From NCBI GenBank assembly GCA_014380705.1, contig JACMJI010000422.1, positions 1 through 5,484 of the forward strand: a stretch of DNA of 5,484 bases, given 5' to 3'. This document shows, piece after piece, positions 1 through 5,484 of the stretch (the first letter of the stretch is position 1; each line of letters starts with the position of its first letter). A program made the translations under genes and the position numbers. This DNA is from Gorillibacterium sp. Its GTDB lineage: Bacteria; Bacillota; Bacilli; Paenibacillales; NBRC-103111. The notes beneath the pieces are model-generated. The model was not told the DNA's origin, did no database searches, and saw nothing but the letters and a program-made list of their open reading frames with translations.

Positions 1-456
1 GCCGTGCGACGAGTCGTCGCTGGGGTCTGCATCGTCGTTCACAAAGTCGTATCCGTCGAGCAGATTCGGCGCCAGGTCCGGATGGGTGGGATCCACACCC
101 GTGTCGAGTACGGCAACCACGACGTTCGGATCGCCGGTTGTGACGGTCCAGGCCGACTCCAGTCCGATGCGATTGAGGTTTGACTGAAAGCTTGGATAGT
201 ACTGATCGTCCGGAACGACCTGGAAGTCGATCTTGATTCCCGTTTCCTTGGCAAATTCGCTTGCGAGCTCGCGATCGATTTCCTCAATCCAGTTCTGTGA
301 CGCTCCTATCGTTATCGTAACATCTTGCTTAGCCTTTGGCTGATCGGAAGACTCGTTCGAGCTCTCTTCTGTGACGGATTTGCTCGAGCACGCTGTAACG
401 ATAAACAGGATAGCTGTGAGAACGGCAATCGACCTCATAATCTTCTTTGTGATCAT
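1..456 (-). CDS. Chimeric ORF: solute-binding lipoprotein N-terminus joined in frame to a subtilisin-like (S8) protease, 3' end outside window
   Basis: An ATG at 456 with a GGAGGGG ribosome site 7 nt upstream opens a frame of 152 codons that runs off the left edge. Residues 1-23 are a lipoprotein signal: basic start (KK, R8), hydrophobic core, and lipobox VTAC with the lipidated Cys at 23. A Ser/Glu-rich linker follows (24-44). Residues 45-88 match the first lobe of family 1 sugar-type ABC binding proteins (DVTITIG, then EFAKETGIKIDFQVVPDDQYY). From about residue 90 the protein becomes a peptidase S8 domain: LNRIGLESAWTVTTGDP, then VVAVLDTGVD with catalytic Asp118, then DDSSHG with catalytic His151 at the edge; the catalytic Ser would lie outside. 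The binding-protein fold is broken mid-lobe and the protease lacks its own signal and propeptide, so a functional two-domain protein is unlikely. The 5' part fits as target and neighbour of the adjacent two-component system. Domain calls are confident; biological reality of the fusion is doubtful. Confidence 0.75.
   Translation of the reverse strand, partial: MITKKIMRSIAVLTAILFIVTACSSKSVTEESSNESSDQPKAKQDVTITIGASQNWIEEIDRELASEFAKETGIKIDFQVVPDDQYYPSFQSNLNRIGLESAWTVTTGDPNVVVAVLDTGVDPTHPDLAPNLLDGYDFVNDDADPSDDSSHG
188..193. other. Probable chimeric junction at a HindIII site (AAGCTT)
   Basis: AAGCTT lies where the minus-strand protein changes from solute-binding protein (ending about ...DDQYYPS) to subtilase (starting about FQSNLNRIG). 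By hand count GC is about 63% over 1-180 and about 49% over 181-360. The three coincidences suggest two unrelated fragments joined here, through partial-digest cloning, misassembly or genuine recombination. Caution: HindIII sites are common in this window (for example near 1348, 3267, 4127, 4455 and 4608), so the site alone proves nothing. The exact breakpoint cannot be set from one sequence. Confidence 0.5.
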
Positions 457-463
457 TTCCTAA

Positions 464-470
464 CCCCTCC
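464..470 (-). promoter_or_regulatory. Ribosome binding site of the solute-binding lipoprotein start
   Basis: The minus strand reads GGAGGGG here, 7 nt before the ATG at 456. This near-perfect anti-16S match fixes the start and supports translation of the binding-protein part. Confidence 0.8.
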
Positions 471-478
471 AATTTATG

Positions 479-494
479 ATGTAAGCACTTACAT
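479..494. promoter_or_regulatory. Operator-like palindrome, cre/LacI-family-like
   Basis: ATGTAAG and CTTACAT form perfect 7-bp arms around a 2-nt centre (CA). The shape resembles the catabolite-responsive element bound by CcpA, typically TGTAAGCG followed by a T/A-rich mirrored half, but the usual central CG is CA here. It sits between the possible -10 (499-504) and the ribosome site, over the predicted transcription start, a position typical of repression. CcpA or a local LacI-type repressor are candidates; carbon-catabolite control of a sugar importer would make sense. The binding protein is inferred, not shown. Confidence 0.45.
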
Positions 495-498
495 AAAC

Positions 499-504
499 AT
501 TGTA
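499..504 (-). promoter_or_regulatory. Possible -10 box of the solute-binding protein promoter
   Basis: The minus strand reads TACAAT, one mismatch from TATAAT, 42 nt upstream of the start codon. No good -35 box lies 16-18 nt upstream; that stretch reads about AATACC. A promoter with a good -10 and a poor -35 often needs an activator, which fits control by the AraC-type regulator encoded just upstream, but no regulator site was identified. Confidence 0.35.
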
Positions 505-544
505 GCCTGAAAGCAGAGTCTGGTATTTAGATAGGATCACGATT

Positions 545-2041
545 CTATGTGGACTTTTTTGAATTTCTAAATTGGGATGGGGTTATGCCTGTTGTACTTT
601 TAAACAATCGGCTGAAGTAATGCTGGTCCGCATAGCCCACCATCTCACTGACAATGCGGAAGTCCAAGTCCGGCCGGGAGTGAATCAACTCTTTAGCCGT
701 TAAGATACGCAGTTGAATCAGATACTTAATAGGCGTAACCCCTTTGTGTTTTTTGTAGAAATGACTAATATAGCTGGGACTAATGTTGAATTTCTGTCCC
801 AACTCGGTTAAACAAAGGGGATTTGTGAAATGCTGATTCATATATTGCTCCAATTGGTCTGCGGTATAAGCTAAATCAGGTTCAATCCAATCGATATTGC
901 TCACTTTCTCCACTAAGGACCAAAACTCATAATAATTAAGCTCTAAAGGTACCATCTGGTTAAATAGTTTCTGGATTTCCCTATCCAGATCTAGATTCCT
1001 ACTACTACCACATGACTTTTGAAATGCGGCAAGCATCCCTTTCATTACGGTTTCCTGCATCGCTTGAGGAAATTCAGCCCAAGAGTGAGTTAGTGATTGA
1101 AGTTCCTTTCTCAGTGCGGAGAAGCTGCCGGCTTTCATCAAGGCAATCAGTGATAATTCCGTAGCCGGCTCTATTCTGGGTTCGCTACAAATCATGGAGG
1201 AAGGGAAAGGAAAAATCTGGCTAATGCCCGGAATCGTCTGCTTTACAATCCATTCACTAACCTCTACCTGTATTTTTGGAATTTGACCAAGGGGAATTCT
1301 ATCGGAACAAAAGCATATAGAAACCCCTTTGGTATGACCCCTTTGCGAAGCTTCAAAGAACGCCTGCAATTTCTTCTTACTATCGATATCGGAGTTACAG
1401 GGCAAGATCCATATTTTCCGATTCCATCCTTCTGTGTCAATAAACCATCCTTCTGCCCGTGATGAAATAACCTCCCATAACAATTGGATCTCTGTTTGAA
1501 TCTCTAGCGGCACATCGTCCTTATGATCGACTACGTTCCCCAACTGAACTGCAGCGAGAAGGAACAGTTGGTTTTCAAATGCAGAAAAAAGCTTATCATC
1601 GCGAATTCCGTATCGGGTTAACGCCGTTATCTTAACCGCCAGCTCATGGTTTCTTAAAAAGACATTCTCCCTTACCTTTAATAAAACTTCATTTAGTTCC
1701 GTTTGGTTTAGCGGCTTTAATAGATAATCAGAAATGCCTATTTGAAGGGCTTTCCTGGCATAATCAAACTCACTGTAGCCTGTCAGAACGATTATAGGCA
1801 GATGAGGAAACTCATCTTTTATTCTTTCGGCTAAATCCAATCCATCCATAATAGGCATTTTAATGTCCGTAAACACAACATCCGGCTGCAGTGTTCGGAT
1901 TTGCTCCAATGCTACCTGTCCATTTCTGGCGGTGCCCACAACCTCAAAGCCAAGCTGACTTTGCTCAATTTTTTTCACAAGATGATCCAGAATCCAAGGC
2001 TCATCCTCAGCAGCAACTACACGAATTGTAATATCTATCAT
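545..2041 (-). CDS. YesN-type response regulator, receiver plus AraC-family HTH
   Basis: This 498-residue cytoplasmic transcription regulator is the likely partner of the histidine kinase encoded just upstream. Residues 6-125 form a receiver domain: acidic pair E12/D13 in EDEP, phospho-acceptor D59 in FTDIKMP, switch Thr87 in LTGYSEFDYA, and invariant K109 in LLKP. Residues about 130-390 are the long, poorly conserved middle region usual in this family, with no motif I recognise. Residues about 397-498 hold two AraC-type helix-turn-helix units, including ELGQKFNISPSYISHFYKK and IVSEMVGYADQHYFSRLFK, ending in the family motif GITPSQFR. Length fits the family (about 500-540). I chose the ATG at 2041 because AGGTGG lies 8 nt before it; a GTG at 2053, in the same frame, falls inside that ribosome site. 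It lies 20 nt after the kinase stop, so one operon. The likely target is the adjacent ABC importer (inference). Confidence 0.92.
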   Translation of the reverse strand: MIDITIRVVAAEDEPWILDHLVKKIEQSQLGFEVVGTARNGQVALEQIRTLQPDVVFTDIKMPIMDGLDLAERIKDEFPHLPIIVLTGYSEFDYARKALQIGISDYLLKPLNQTELNEVLLKVRENVFLRNHELAVKITALTRYGIRDDKLFSAFENQLFLLAAVQLGNVVDHKDDVPLEIQTEIQLLWEVISSRAEGWFIDTEGWNRKIWILPCNSDIDSKKKLQAFFEASQRGHTKGVSICFCSDRIPLGQIPKIQVEVSEWIVKQTIPGISQIFPFPSSMICSEPRIEPATELSLIALMKAGSFSALRKELQSLTHSWAEFPQAMQETVMKGMLAAFQKSCGSSRNLDLDREIQKLFNQMVPLELNYYEFWSLVEKVSNIDWIEPDLAYTADQLEQYMNQHFTNPLCLTELGQKFNISPSYISHFYKKHKGVTPIKYLIQLRILTAKELIHSRPDLDFRIVSEMVGYADQHYFSRLFKSTTGITPSQFRNSKKST

Positions 2042-2049
2042 AGATGGAA

Positions 2050-2055
2050 CCACCT
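2050..2055 (-). promoter_or_regulatory. Ribosome binding site deciding the response regulator start
   Basis: The minus strand reads AGGTGG, 8 nt before the ATG at 2041. It lies in the 20-nt gap after the kinase stop codon (TGA ending at 2062). It overlaps the alternative GTG codon at 2053 and so argues for the ATG as the true start. Confidence 0.7.
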
Positions 2056-2061
2056 GTAAAT

Positions 2062-3870
2062 TCAGAATTTTAAAATGCCGCCTATCTTCACCATTGCACC
2101 GCCGTCAGGCCGATTTTCCATAAGAAAAACGGTCTTATCGCCATTGGTTAACTTTAATCGGGCATAGAGATTCAACAACCCCATGCCACTTATGCTAAGA
2201 GCCGGAAGATTGCTTTCCTGATCGATTTGACGGATTTGAGCCTGGAGCTTCGCAAGCATATCCGGGTTAAAGCCTTTTCCATTGTCACGGATTTCAATTT
2301 CCCATAATGCATCGGTGCAGTTGCCAACCACCTCAATCGTCCAGGGAGGATCAACCTCCCGGCCATATTTGATGCAATTCTCAATCAGAGGCTGAACAAT
2401 TAATTTAGGTATTTTGGCGAGCATCAGCTTCTCATCCACGTTTAAGATGCATTTTAATGAAGATTGATAACGACTGCGCATCAAATGCAGGTAACTTTCC
2501 ACGTAAGATAACTCTGTCTCCACCTTTACTTCGAGCGAGTTGGAAGAGGATATATATCTCAGCATGCTGCACATATCTTTACACATTTCGTTCGCTGCTG
2601 CTGTATGACCTTCTTCAATCATAATATCAAGGGTTGCGATGGTGTTATACAAAAAGTGAGGATTCATCTGCGCCTGGAGGGCAAGCATCTTGGATTGCAT
2701 CTCATGTTCTTTAGATGCCAGAGCATCTTTCATGGATTGACTTAACCGCTCGCACATATCATGAAAAGCCATATTTAATTCTTCCAACTCATTAAATCCG
2801 CTATTGAGCGTTCGTTTTGATCTTGGATCCGTTTGAAACTGCATATTCCGTATCATACGGTGAACATTATGGATCGGGAGCGTCAATTTCCTCGACAATA
2901 AATAGGAAAATTGCAAAATTACGAGCAAAAAAAGCCCGCTGCCTATTATCATATTACGGGTAAACGCATTGATGGAGGCCAGCATATCGTCTTCAGACTC
3001 CACGGCGACAATCCGCCAGTTGGCCTCTTTGGAGAAATGGTAAGAAATGATCTGCTTTCCTTCTCCTTCAAACAGGTCGTCCGCAACATAAGAATTTCTA
3101 TCCTCCACGGGTTTATTCTGTTTGCTAATAAATGAAAAAATCAGCTCCGTCCTTTTATCCTGTTCGGCCGGGTAAATCGTTTCATTTCTATTATTGATAA
3201 TATAGACCTTCCTTTTACTGGAGAGTACGTTTGACGCAGCGATAGTGTTCTCAACGATACTCGTGAAAGCTTCTTCCTTTTCTTGAACTTCTATAACACC
3301 GAAGTCCTCGCCATTCTCACTCGTAAAGCTTCTAACCAAAGAGATCACATTGGTTTGTGGGTTGACCTCGGTGTTCTTGTAAGAGGCTGTAATGTAACGG
3401 TTTCCTTTGTAACTAACGGCAGGAGAGAACCAGGACAATTTGGAAAGATCCGTTGCATCCGTGGTAAATTCTGTATTGCCTACCCCATATATATTTCCGC
3501 TTGTATCATACAAGTTGATCTGAAAAACGGTCTGCATAGGACCCATTACACTTGATAATCCGCGAATGATGTTTCTTTTTTTATACAATGTCTCTATGTC
3601 ACCTTGCAGCCCTGGTTCCGTATTAAAAAAAGGGTTGATTACAGAGCCCGCAAAAATCAAATTAATAGATATCAGATTCATCTTCTTGATTTCATCGTCA
3701 ACCTGGGTTGAGATCGAGTTGGATACTTGCTGAATGCTGTCCAAAGCGCGCTGCTTTAATAGATTGGATGTATAGTAATGGAAGGCATAACTGAACACGA
3801 GAGAAACCGTAATTAGGAGCACCGAGTAACTGAAGAATAGCTTATAGCGGATGGTATTAAAGCGGTTCAA
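2062..3870 (-). CDS. YesM-type sensor histidine kinase with Cache-like extracellular domain
   Basis: This 602-residue membrane kinase senses an external signal, autophosphorylates on His and should pass phosphate to Asp59 of the regulator encoded next. Order: short cytoplasmic start; TM1 about 11-33; extracellular region 34-305 resembling a double Cache sensor (for example INLYDTSGNIYGV at 118-130, YIINNRNETIYP at 223-234, NWRIVAVES at 284-292); TM2 about 306-326; HAMP about 327-380; coiled linker; His_kinase domain with QMNPHFLYN and phospho-acceptor His405; ATPase domain with N-box LIENCIKYG (Asn498), G1 motif DNGKG (529-533) and GMGLLN (562-567). All catalytic motifs are intact and length is typical. 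The start is TTG, supported by AAAGGGGA 5 nt upstream and no upstream in-frame ATG. First gene of the operon. The ligand is unknown; a sugar or oligosaccharide is an inference from the neighbouring solute-binding gene. Confidence 0.93.
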   Translation of the reverse strand: MNRFNTIRYKLFFSYSVLLITVSLVFSYAFHYYTSNLLKQRALDSIQQVSNSISTQVDDEIKKMNLISINLIFAGSVINPFFNTEPGLQGDIETLYKKRNIIRGLSSVMGPMQTVFQINLYDTSGNIYGVGNTEFTTDATDLSKLSWFSPAVSYKGNRYITASYKNTEVNPQTNVISLVRSFTSENGEDFGVIEVQEKEEAFTSIVENTIAASNVLSSKRKVYIINNRNETIYPAEQDKRTELIFSFISKQNKPVEDRNSYVADDLFEGEGKQIISYHFSKEANWRIVAVESEDDMLASINAFTRNMIIGSGLFLLVILQFSYLLSRKLTLPIHNVHRMIRNMQFQTDPRSKRTLNSGFNELEELNMAFHDMCERLSQSMKDALASKEHEMQSKMLALQAQMNPHFLYNTIATLDIMIEEGHTAAANEMCKDMCSMLRYISSSNSLEVKVETELSYVESYLHLMRSRYQSSLKCILNVDEKLMLAKIPKLIVQPLIENCIKYGREVDPPWTIEVVGNCTDALWEIEIRDNGKGFNPDMLAKLQAQIRQIDQESNLPALSISGMGLLNLYARLKLTNGDKTVFLMENRPDGGAMVKIGGILKF

Positions 3871-3875
3871 TAGAA

Positions 3876-3883
3876 TCCCCTTT
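3876..3883 (-). promoter_or_regulatory. Ribosome binding site of the kinase gene (TTG start)
   Basis: The minus strand reads AAAGGGGA ending 5 nt before the TTG at 3870. This is the only purine-rich ribosome-site-like sequence near the start. No in-frame ATG or GTG with a site exists further upstream in the part of the intergenic region that I checked. Confidence 0.6.
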
Positions 3884-3997
3884 CCATGATGATGATTTGA
3901 GCCACCATCACTTTACCATACTTTCTTCACTGGGCATACATTGTTGTTCCCAATAATCACGCCAATTTGTCTAGCACGGTACCACTATTTTCCAGAG

Positions 3998-4025
3998 TTA
4001 AATCCCTACTAATTTTGGGTATAGC
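3998..4025 (+). promoter_or_regulatory. Possible promoter of the zinc metallopeptidase gene
   Basis: TTAAAT (3998-4003) and TATAGC (4020-4025) are 16 nt apart and could act as weak -35 and -10 boxes. An AT-only tract follows immediately, with alternative TATATA boxes and the 12-bp palindrome CTATATATATAG at 4025-4036. The AT richness makes the exact choice unreliable. No clear promoter for the divergent kinase gene was found in 3871-4061. Confidence 0.25.
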
Positions 4026-4045
4026 TATATATATAGAAATATAAC

Positions 4046-4051
4046 GAGGGG
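4046..4051 (+). promoter_or_regulatory. Ribosome binding site of the zinc metallopeptidase gene
   Basis: GAGGGG lies 10 nt before the ATG at 4062. The spacing is slightly long but acceptable, and the encoded N-terminus matches the family start. Confidence 0.55.
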
Positions 4052-4061
4052 AAGAGAAGCT

Positions 4062-4907
4062 ATGGAATGGAAGGGTAGAAGGGGCAGCTCGAATGTCGAG
4101 GATCGCAGAGGCATGGGCGGAGGTAAAAAGCTTGTTGGCGGCGGAATTGGCGGCCTCATCATTATGATTATCGTAACTTTGTTAAGCGGCGGCAATCCAG
4201 GAGATATTCTGAGTAACTTGACCAATTCAGGGTCCGGCTCGAATGTGCCTTACGAGCAAACGGCTCAGGAAGAGGAGCTTTCACAGTTCGTTACTGTCGT
4301 GCTTAAAGATACGGAGGATGTATGGACGGACATTTTTAAGCAGAAAGGCTTAACTTACGAGAAACCCATACTAGTCTTGTATACGGATAGCGTTCAATCC
4401 GCTTGCGGGGAAGCGAGTGCGGCGGTAGGACCTTTCTATTGTCCAGGTGACCATAAGCTTTACATTGATTTAAGCTTTTACGATGAGCTTCGTCAGAAAT
4501 TTCAGGCGCCAGGCGATTTTGCTATGGCTTATGTCATTGCTCACGAAGTGGGACATCACGTGCAGACTCTATTAGGTACCACAGAAGAGATCATGTCACT
4601 CCGGGAGAAGCTTACTGAAACGGAGTTTAATAAATATCTGGTTAATTTTGAGTTACAGGCTGATTATTTGGCAGGTGTATGGGCCTATCATGCCCAGGGA
4701 ATGGGCGTGCTTGAAGAAGGCGATATTGACGAAGCATTAACAGCAGCCAGCGCAGTCGGAGATGACAGCATCCAGAAAAAGACCCAAGGGTATGTCGTAC
4801 CTGAGAGCTTTACCCACGGCACATCCGCACAGAGGAGGCAGTGGTTCAATAAAGGCTTCCAAACCGGAAGCCTAGAAGGTGGGGATACGTTTAAAGAGGC
4901 AAGTTAG
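4062..4907 (+). CDS. ypfJ: Neutral zinc metallopeptidase, YpfJ-like, membrane-anchored
   Basis: This 281-residue protein matches the putative neutral zinc metallopeptidase family (YpfJ, Pfam Zn_peptidase), whose physiological substrates are poorly known. The first 22 residues are basic and glycine-rich with the family start pattern (MEWKGRRGSSNVEDRRG). A single membrane segment at about 24-43 (GGGIGGLIIMIIVTLL) should leave the rest outside the cell. A low-complexity Gly/Ser/Asn linker follows (43-62). The catalytic domain shows the conserved CGEASAAVGPFYCPGD stretch (115-130, with Cys115 and Cys127), the zinc site HEVGH (161-165; ligands His161 and His165, catalytic Glu162), and the downstream ELQADYLAG (197-205) whose Glu197 is the likely third ligand. 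It ends with the family-type segment THGTSAQRRQWFNKGF. Length is typical and all key residues are intact. It is divergent from the kinase gene and probably a single-gene unit ending at the hairpin at 4954-4990. Gene symbol is by family resemblance. Confidence 0.93.
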   Translation: MEWKGRRGSSNVEDRRGMGGGKKLVGGGIGGLIIMIIVTLLSGGNPGDILSNLTNSGSGSNVPYEQTAQEEELSQFVTVVLKDTEDVWTDIFKQKGLTYEKPILVLYTDSVQSACGEASAAVGPFYCPGDHKLYIDLSFYDELRQKFQAPGDFAMAYVIAHEVGHHVQTLLGTTEEIMSLREKLTETEFNKYLVNFELQADYLAGVWAYHAQGMGVLEEGDIDEALTAASAVGDDSIQKKTQGYVVPESFTHGTSAQRRQWFNKGFQTGSLEGGDTFKEAS

Positions 4908-4953
4908 GTGGATGGCTCATCCAGGGTTGTCTACACTACCAAACATGCAATTA

Positions 4954-4990
4954 AGCCCTTTCGTTTCCTAATAAGGAATTCGAAAGGGCT
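4954..4990. terminator. Hairpin between convergent genes, likely bidirectional terminator
   Basis: AGCCCTTTCG (4954-4963) pairs perfectly with CGAAAGGGCT (4981-4990), and TTCCT (4965-4969) pairs with AGGAA (4974-4978) to extend the stem past a small internal asymmetry, closing on a short AT-rich loop. It sits between the metallopeptidase stop (4907) and the stop of the opposing gene (5019), where a shared terminator is expected. Neither side has a long T-run: the plus side reads GTATTCGTGT, and the minus side begins TTAATTGCATG. It is therefore an imperfect intrinsic terminator, slightly better on the minus strand. Confidence 0.7.
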
Positions 4991-5018
4991 GTATTCGTGT
5001 CCGGGCACAGTCAGTTGC

Positions 5019-5484
5019 TTAGCTTCTTTCAACGACAATCACGAGGCCCGGATTATCATTCGCAGTAGCAGCACACCCGCAGAGTTCATCAATCAACACA
5101 CCGCTCAGCAGTAGACCATCAGCATTCATCTGAACTCGTTGTGTGATATCAACAGCTACATCCTCACGCAGGTCTTGAGCCCAGACGCGAGTGTCACTGC
5201 CAAGTGGTGAATTCGTGCGCAACAACAGCTCCGCATATTGTCCGAATACGGCAATAGGCATCCGTGCATCTTCTACTGATATTTCCACCCGTGCTCGCGG
5301 GAAAAATTTCCCCTGTTCGTTTGAAACCCGTGGTAGGGTTGCTACCGATATGGATCCGTTTGGATGCCTTCCCGCAAGGACAAAGGGAGGTTCTCCCACC
5401 GATTTAACGATTGGAAGAGGCATATTGGCGGAGATGACGGCGGGAGCGCATTGCTGGATGACCTTGCCTTCCGTAAAATCGACC
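5019..5484 (-). CDS. C-terminal part of an unrecognised protein, possibly carbohydrate-active, 5' end outside window
   Basis: An open frame enters from the right edge and ends with TAA at 5019, giving 154 visible residues. An internal ATG at 5423 is not the start, because the frame continues upstream without a stop (VDFTEGKVIQQCAPAVISAN before MPLPIVKS). The visible part looks all-beta: alternating hydrophobic stretches such as GSISVATLPR, RVEISVEDARMPIAVFGQY and DGLLLSGVLIDEL, ending PGLVIVVERS. Phrases such as APAVISANMPLP, FVLAGRHPNGSISVATLP and VWAQDL give the impression of the C-terminal beta-domain of a secreted or cytosolic glycoside-hydrolase-like protein, but I cannot assign a family and no catalytic residue is identifiable. 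It converges on the metallopeptidase gene across the hairpin. Coding is well supported by length, edge-to-stop openness and composition; function is not. Confidence 0.65.
   Translation of the reverse strand, partial: VDFTEGKVIQQCAPAVISANMPLPIVKSVGEPPFVLAGRHPNGSISVATLPRVSNEQGKFFPRARVEISVEDARMPIAVFGQYAELLLRTNSPLGSDTRVWAQDLREDVAVDITQRVQMNADGLLLSGVLIDELCGCAATANDNPGLVIVVERS

Noticed and set aside
39..287. Minus-strand open frame inside the chimeric gene
   Set aside because: It is in a different frame from the lipoprotein/subtilase reading, is Ser/Arg/Thr-rich with no recognisable domain, and has no ribosome site. It is a shadow.
325..510. Plus-strand open frame antisense to the lipoprotein signal region
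   Set aside because: It is antisense to a convincing lipoprotein start and promoter, with no family resemblance.
531..548. Small hairpin (ATAGGAT/GATTCTAT) at the regulator stop codon, considered as a terminator
   Set aside because: The stem is short, AT-rich and has one wobble pair, and no T-run follows on the minus strand, so termination is not supported.
2051..2053. GTG at 2053 as the response regulator start
   Set aside because: It lies within the AGGTGG ribosome site that serves the ATG at 2041. The four extra residues add nothing conserved.
2190..2384. Alternate-frame open frame inside the kinase ATPase domain
   Set aside because: It overlaps the conserved N, G1 and G2 boxes in the correct frame and is a shadow.
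2911..3555. Two plus-strand open frames (2911-3135 and 3283-3555) antisense to the kinase sensor domain
   Set aside because: No ribosome sites or recognisable motifs. The opposite strand encodes a continuous Cache-like domain.
4025..4225. Minus-strand open frame antisense to the metallopeptidase N-terminus
   Set aside because: Its proline-rich product is the antisense reading of the Gly-rich membrane-anchor region, and it is a shadow.
4976..4981. EcoRI site (GAATTC) as a possible second cloning junction
   Set aside because: It lies inside a hairpin whose two arms are perfectly complementary, so both sides belong together.
4908..5114. Plus-strand open frame starting right after the metallopeptidase stop
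   Set aside because: It reads through the hairpin and then antisense into the convergent gene, with no ribosome site or family resemblance.

Overview
The window looks like DNA from a Gram-positive, spore-forming Bacillales bacterium, most likely Paenibacillus or a close relative. The evidence is strong GGAGG-type ribosome binding sites, a TTG start codon, a YesM/YesN-type two-component pair next to a sugar-type ABC solute-binding lipoprotein gene, and a YpfJ-like zinc metallopeptidase. Base composition is moderate over most of the window. The first ~190 bases are distinctly GC-richer (about 63% by hand count, against about 49% in the next 170 bases).

Layout. Positions 1-456 (minus) are an open reading frame cut by the window edge. 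It begins as a lipoprotein solute-binding protein and switches abruptly, in frame, at about 188-193 to the catalytic domain of a subtilisin-like protease. Positions 457-544 hold its promoter region, with a 16-bp imperfect palindrome over the likely transcription start. Positions 545-2041 (minus) encode a YesN-type response regulator and 2062-3870 (minus) a YesM-type sensor histidine kinase, 20 nt apart and clearly one operon transcribed kinase first. Positions 3871-4061 are a divergent intergenic region. Positions 4062-4907 (plus) encode a membrane-anchored neutral zinc metallopeptidase. A strong hairpin at 4954-4990 separates it from a convergent gene whose C-terminal 154 residues occupy 5019-5484 (minus).

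How the genes fit together. The kinase and regulator form a phosphorelay. The kinase has a large Cache-like extracellular sensor, and the regulator combines a receiver with an AraC-type DNA-binding domain. In Paenibacillus such pairs usually sit beside, and are thought to control, a carbohydrate ABC importer. The solute-binding lipoprotein start at 456, on the same strand and just downstream, fits that arrangement. The rest of the binding protein and its permeases are not seen because the sequence turns into an unrelated protease gene. The metallopeptidase and the rightmost gene have no evident link to the sensing module.

The most notable signal is this junction near 190. Homology, GC content and a HindIII site all change or coincide there. 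I read it as a chimeric join (cloning, assembly or recombination) rather than a new fused enzyme. I found no convincing novel biological system, RNA gene, CRISPR array or mobile element.
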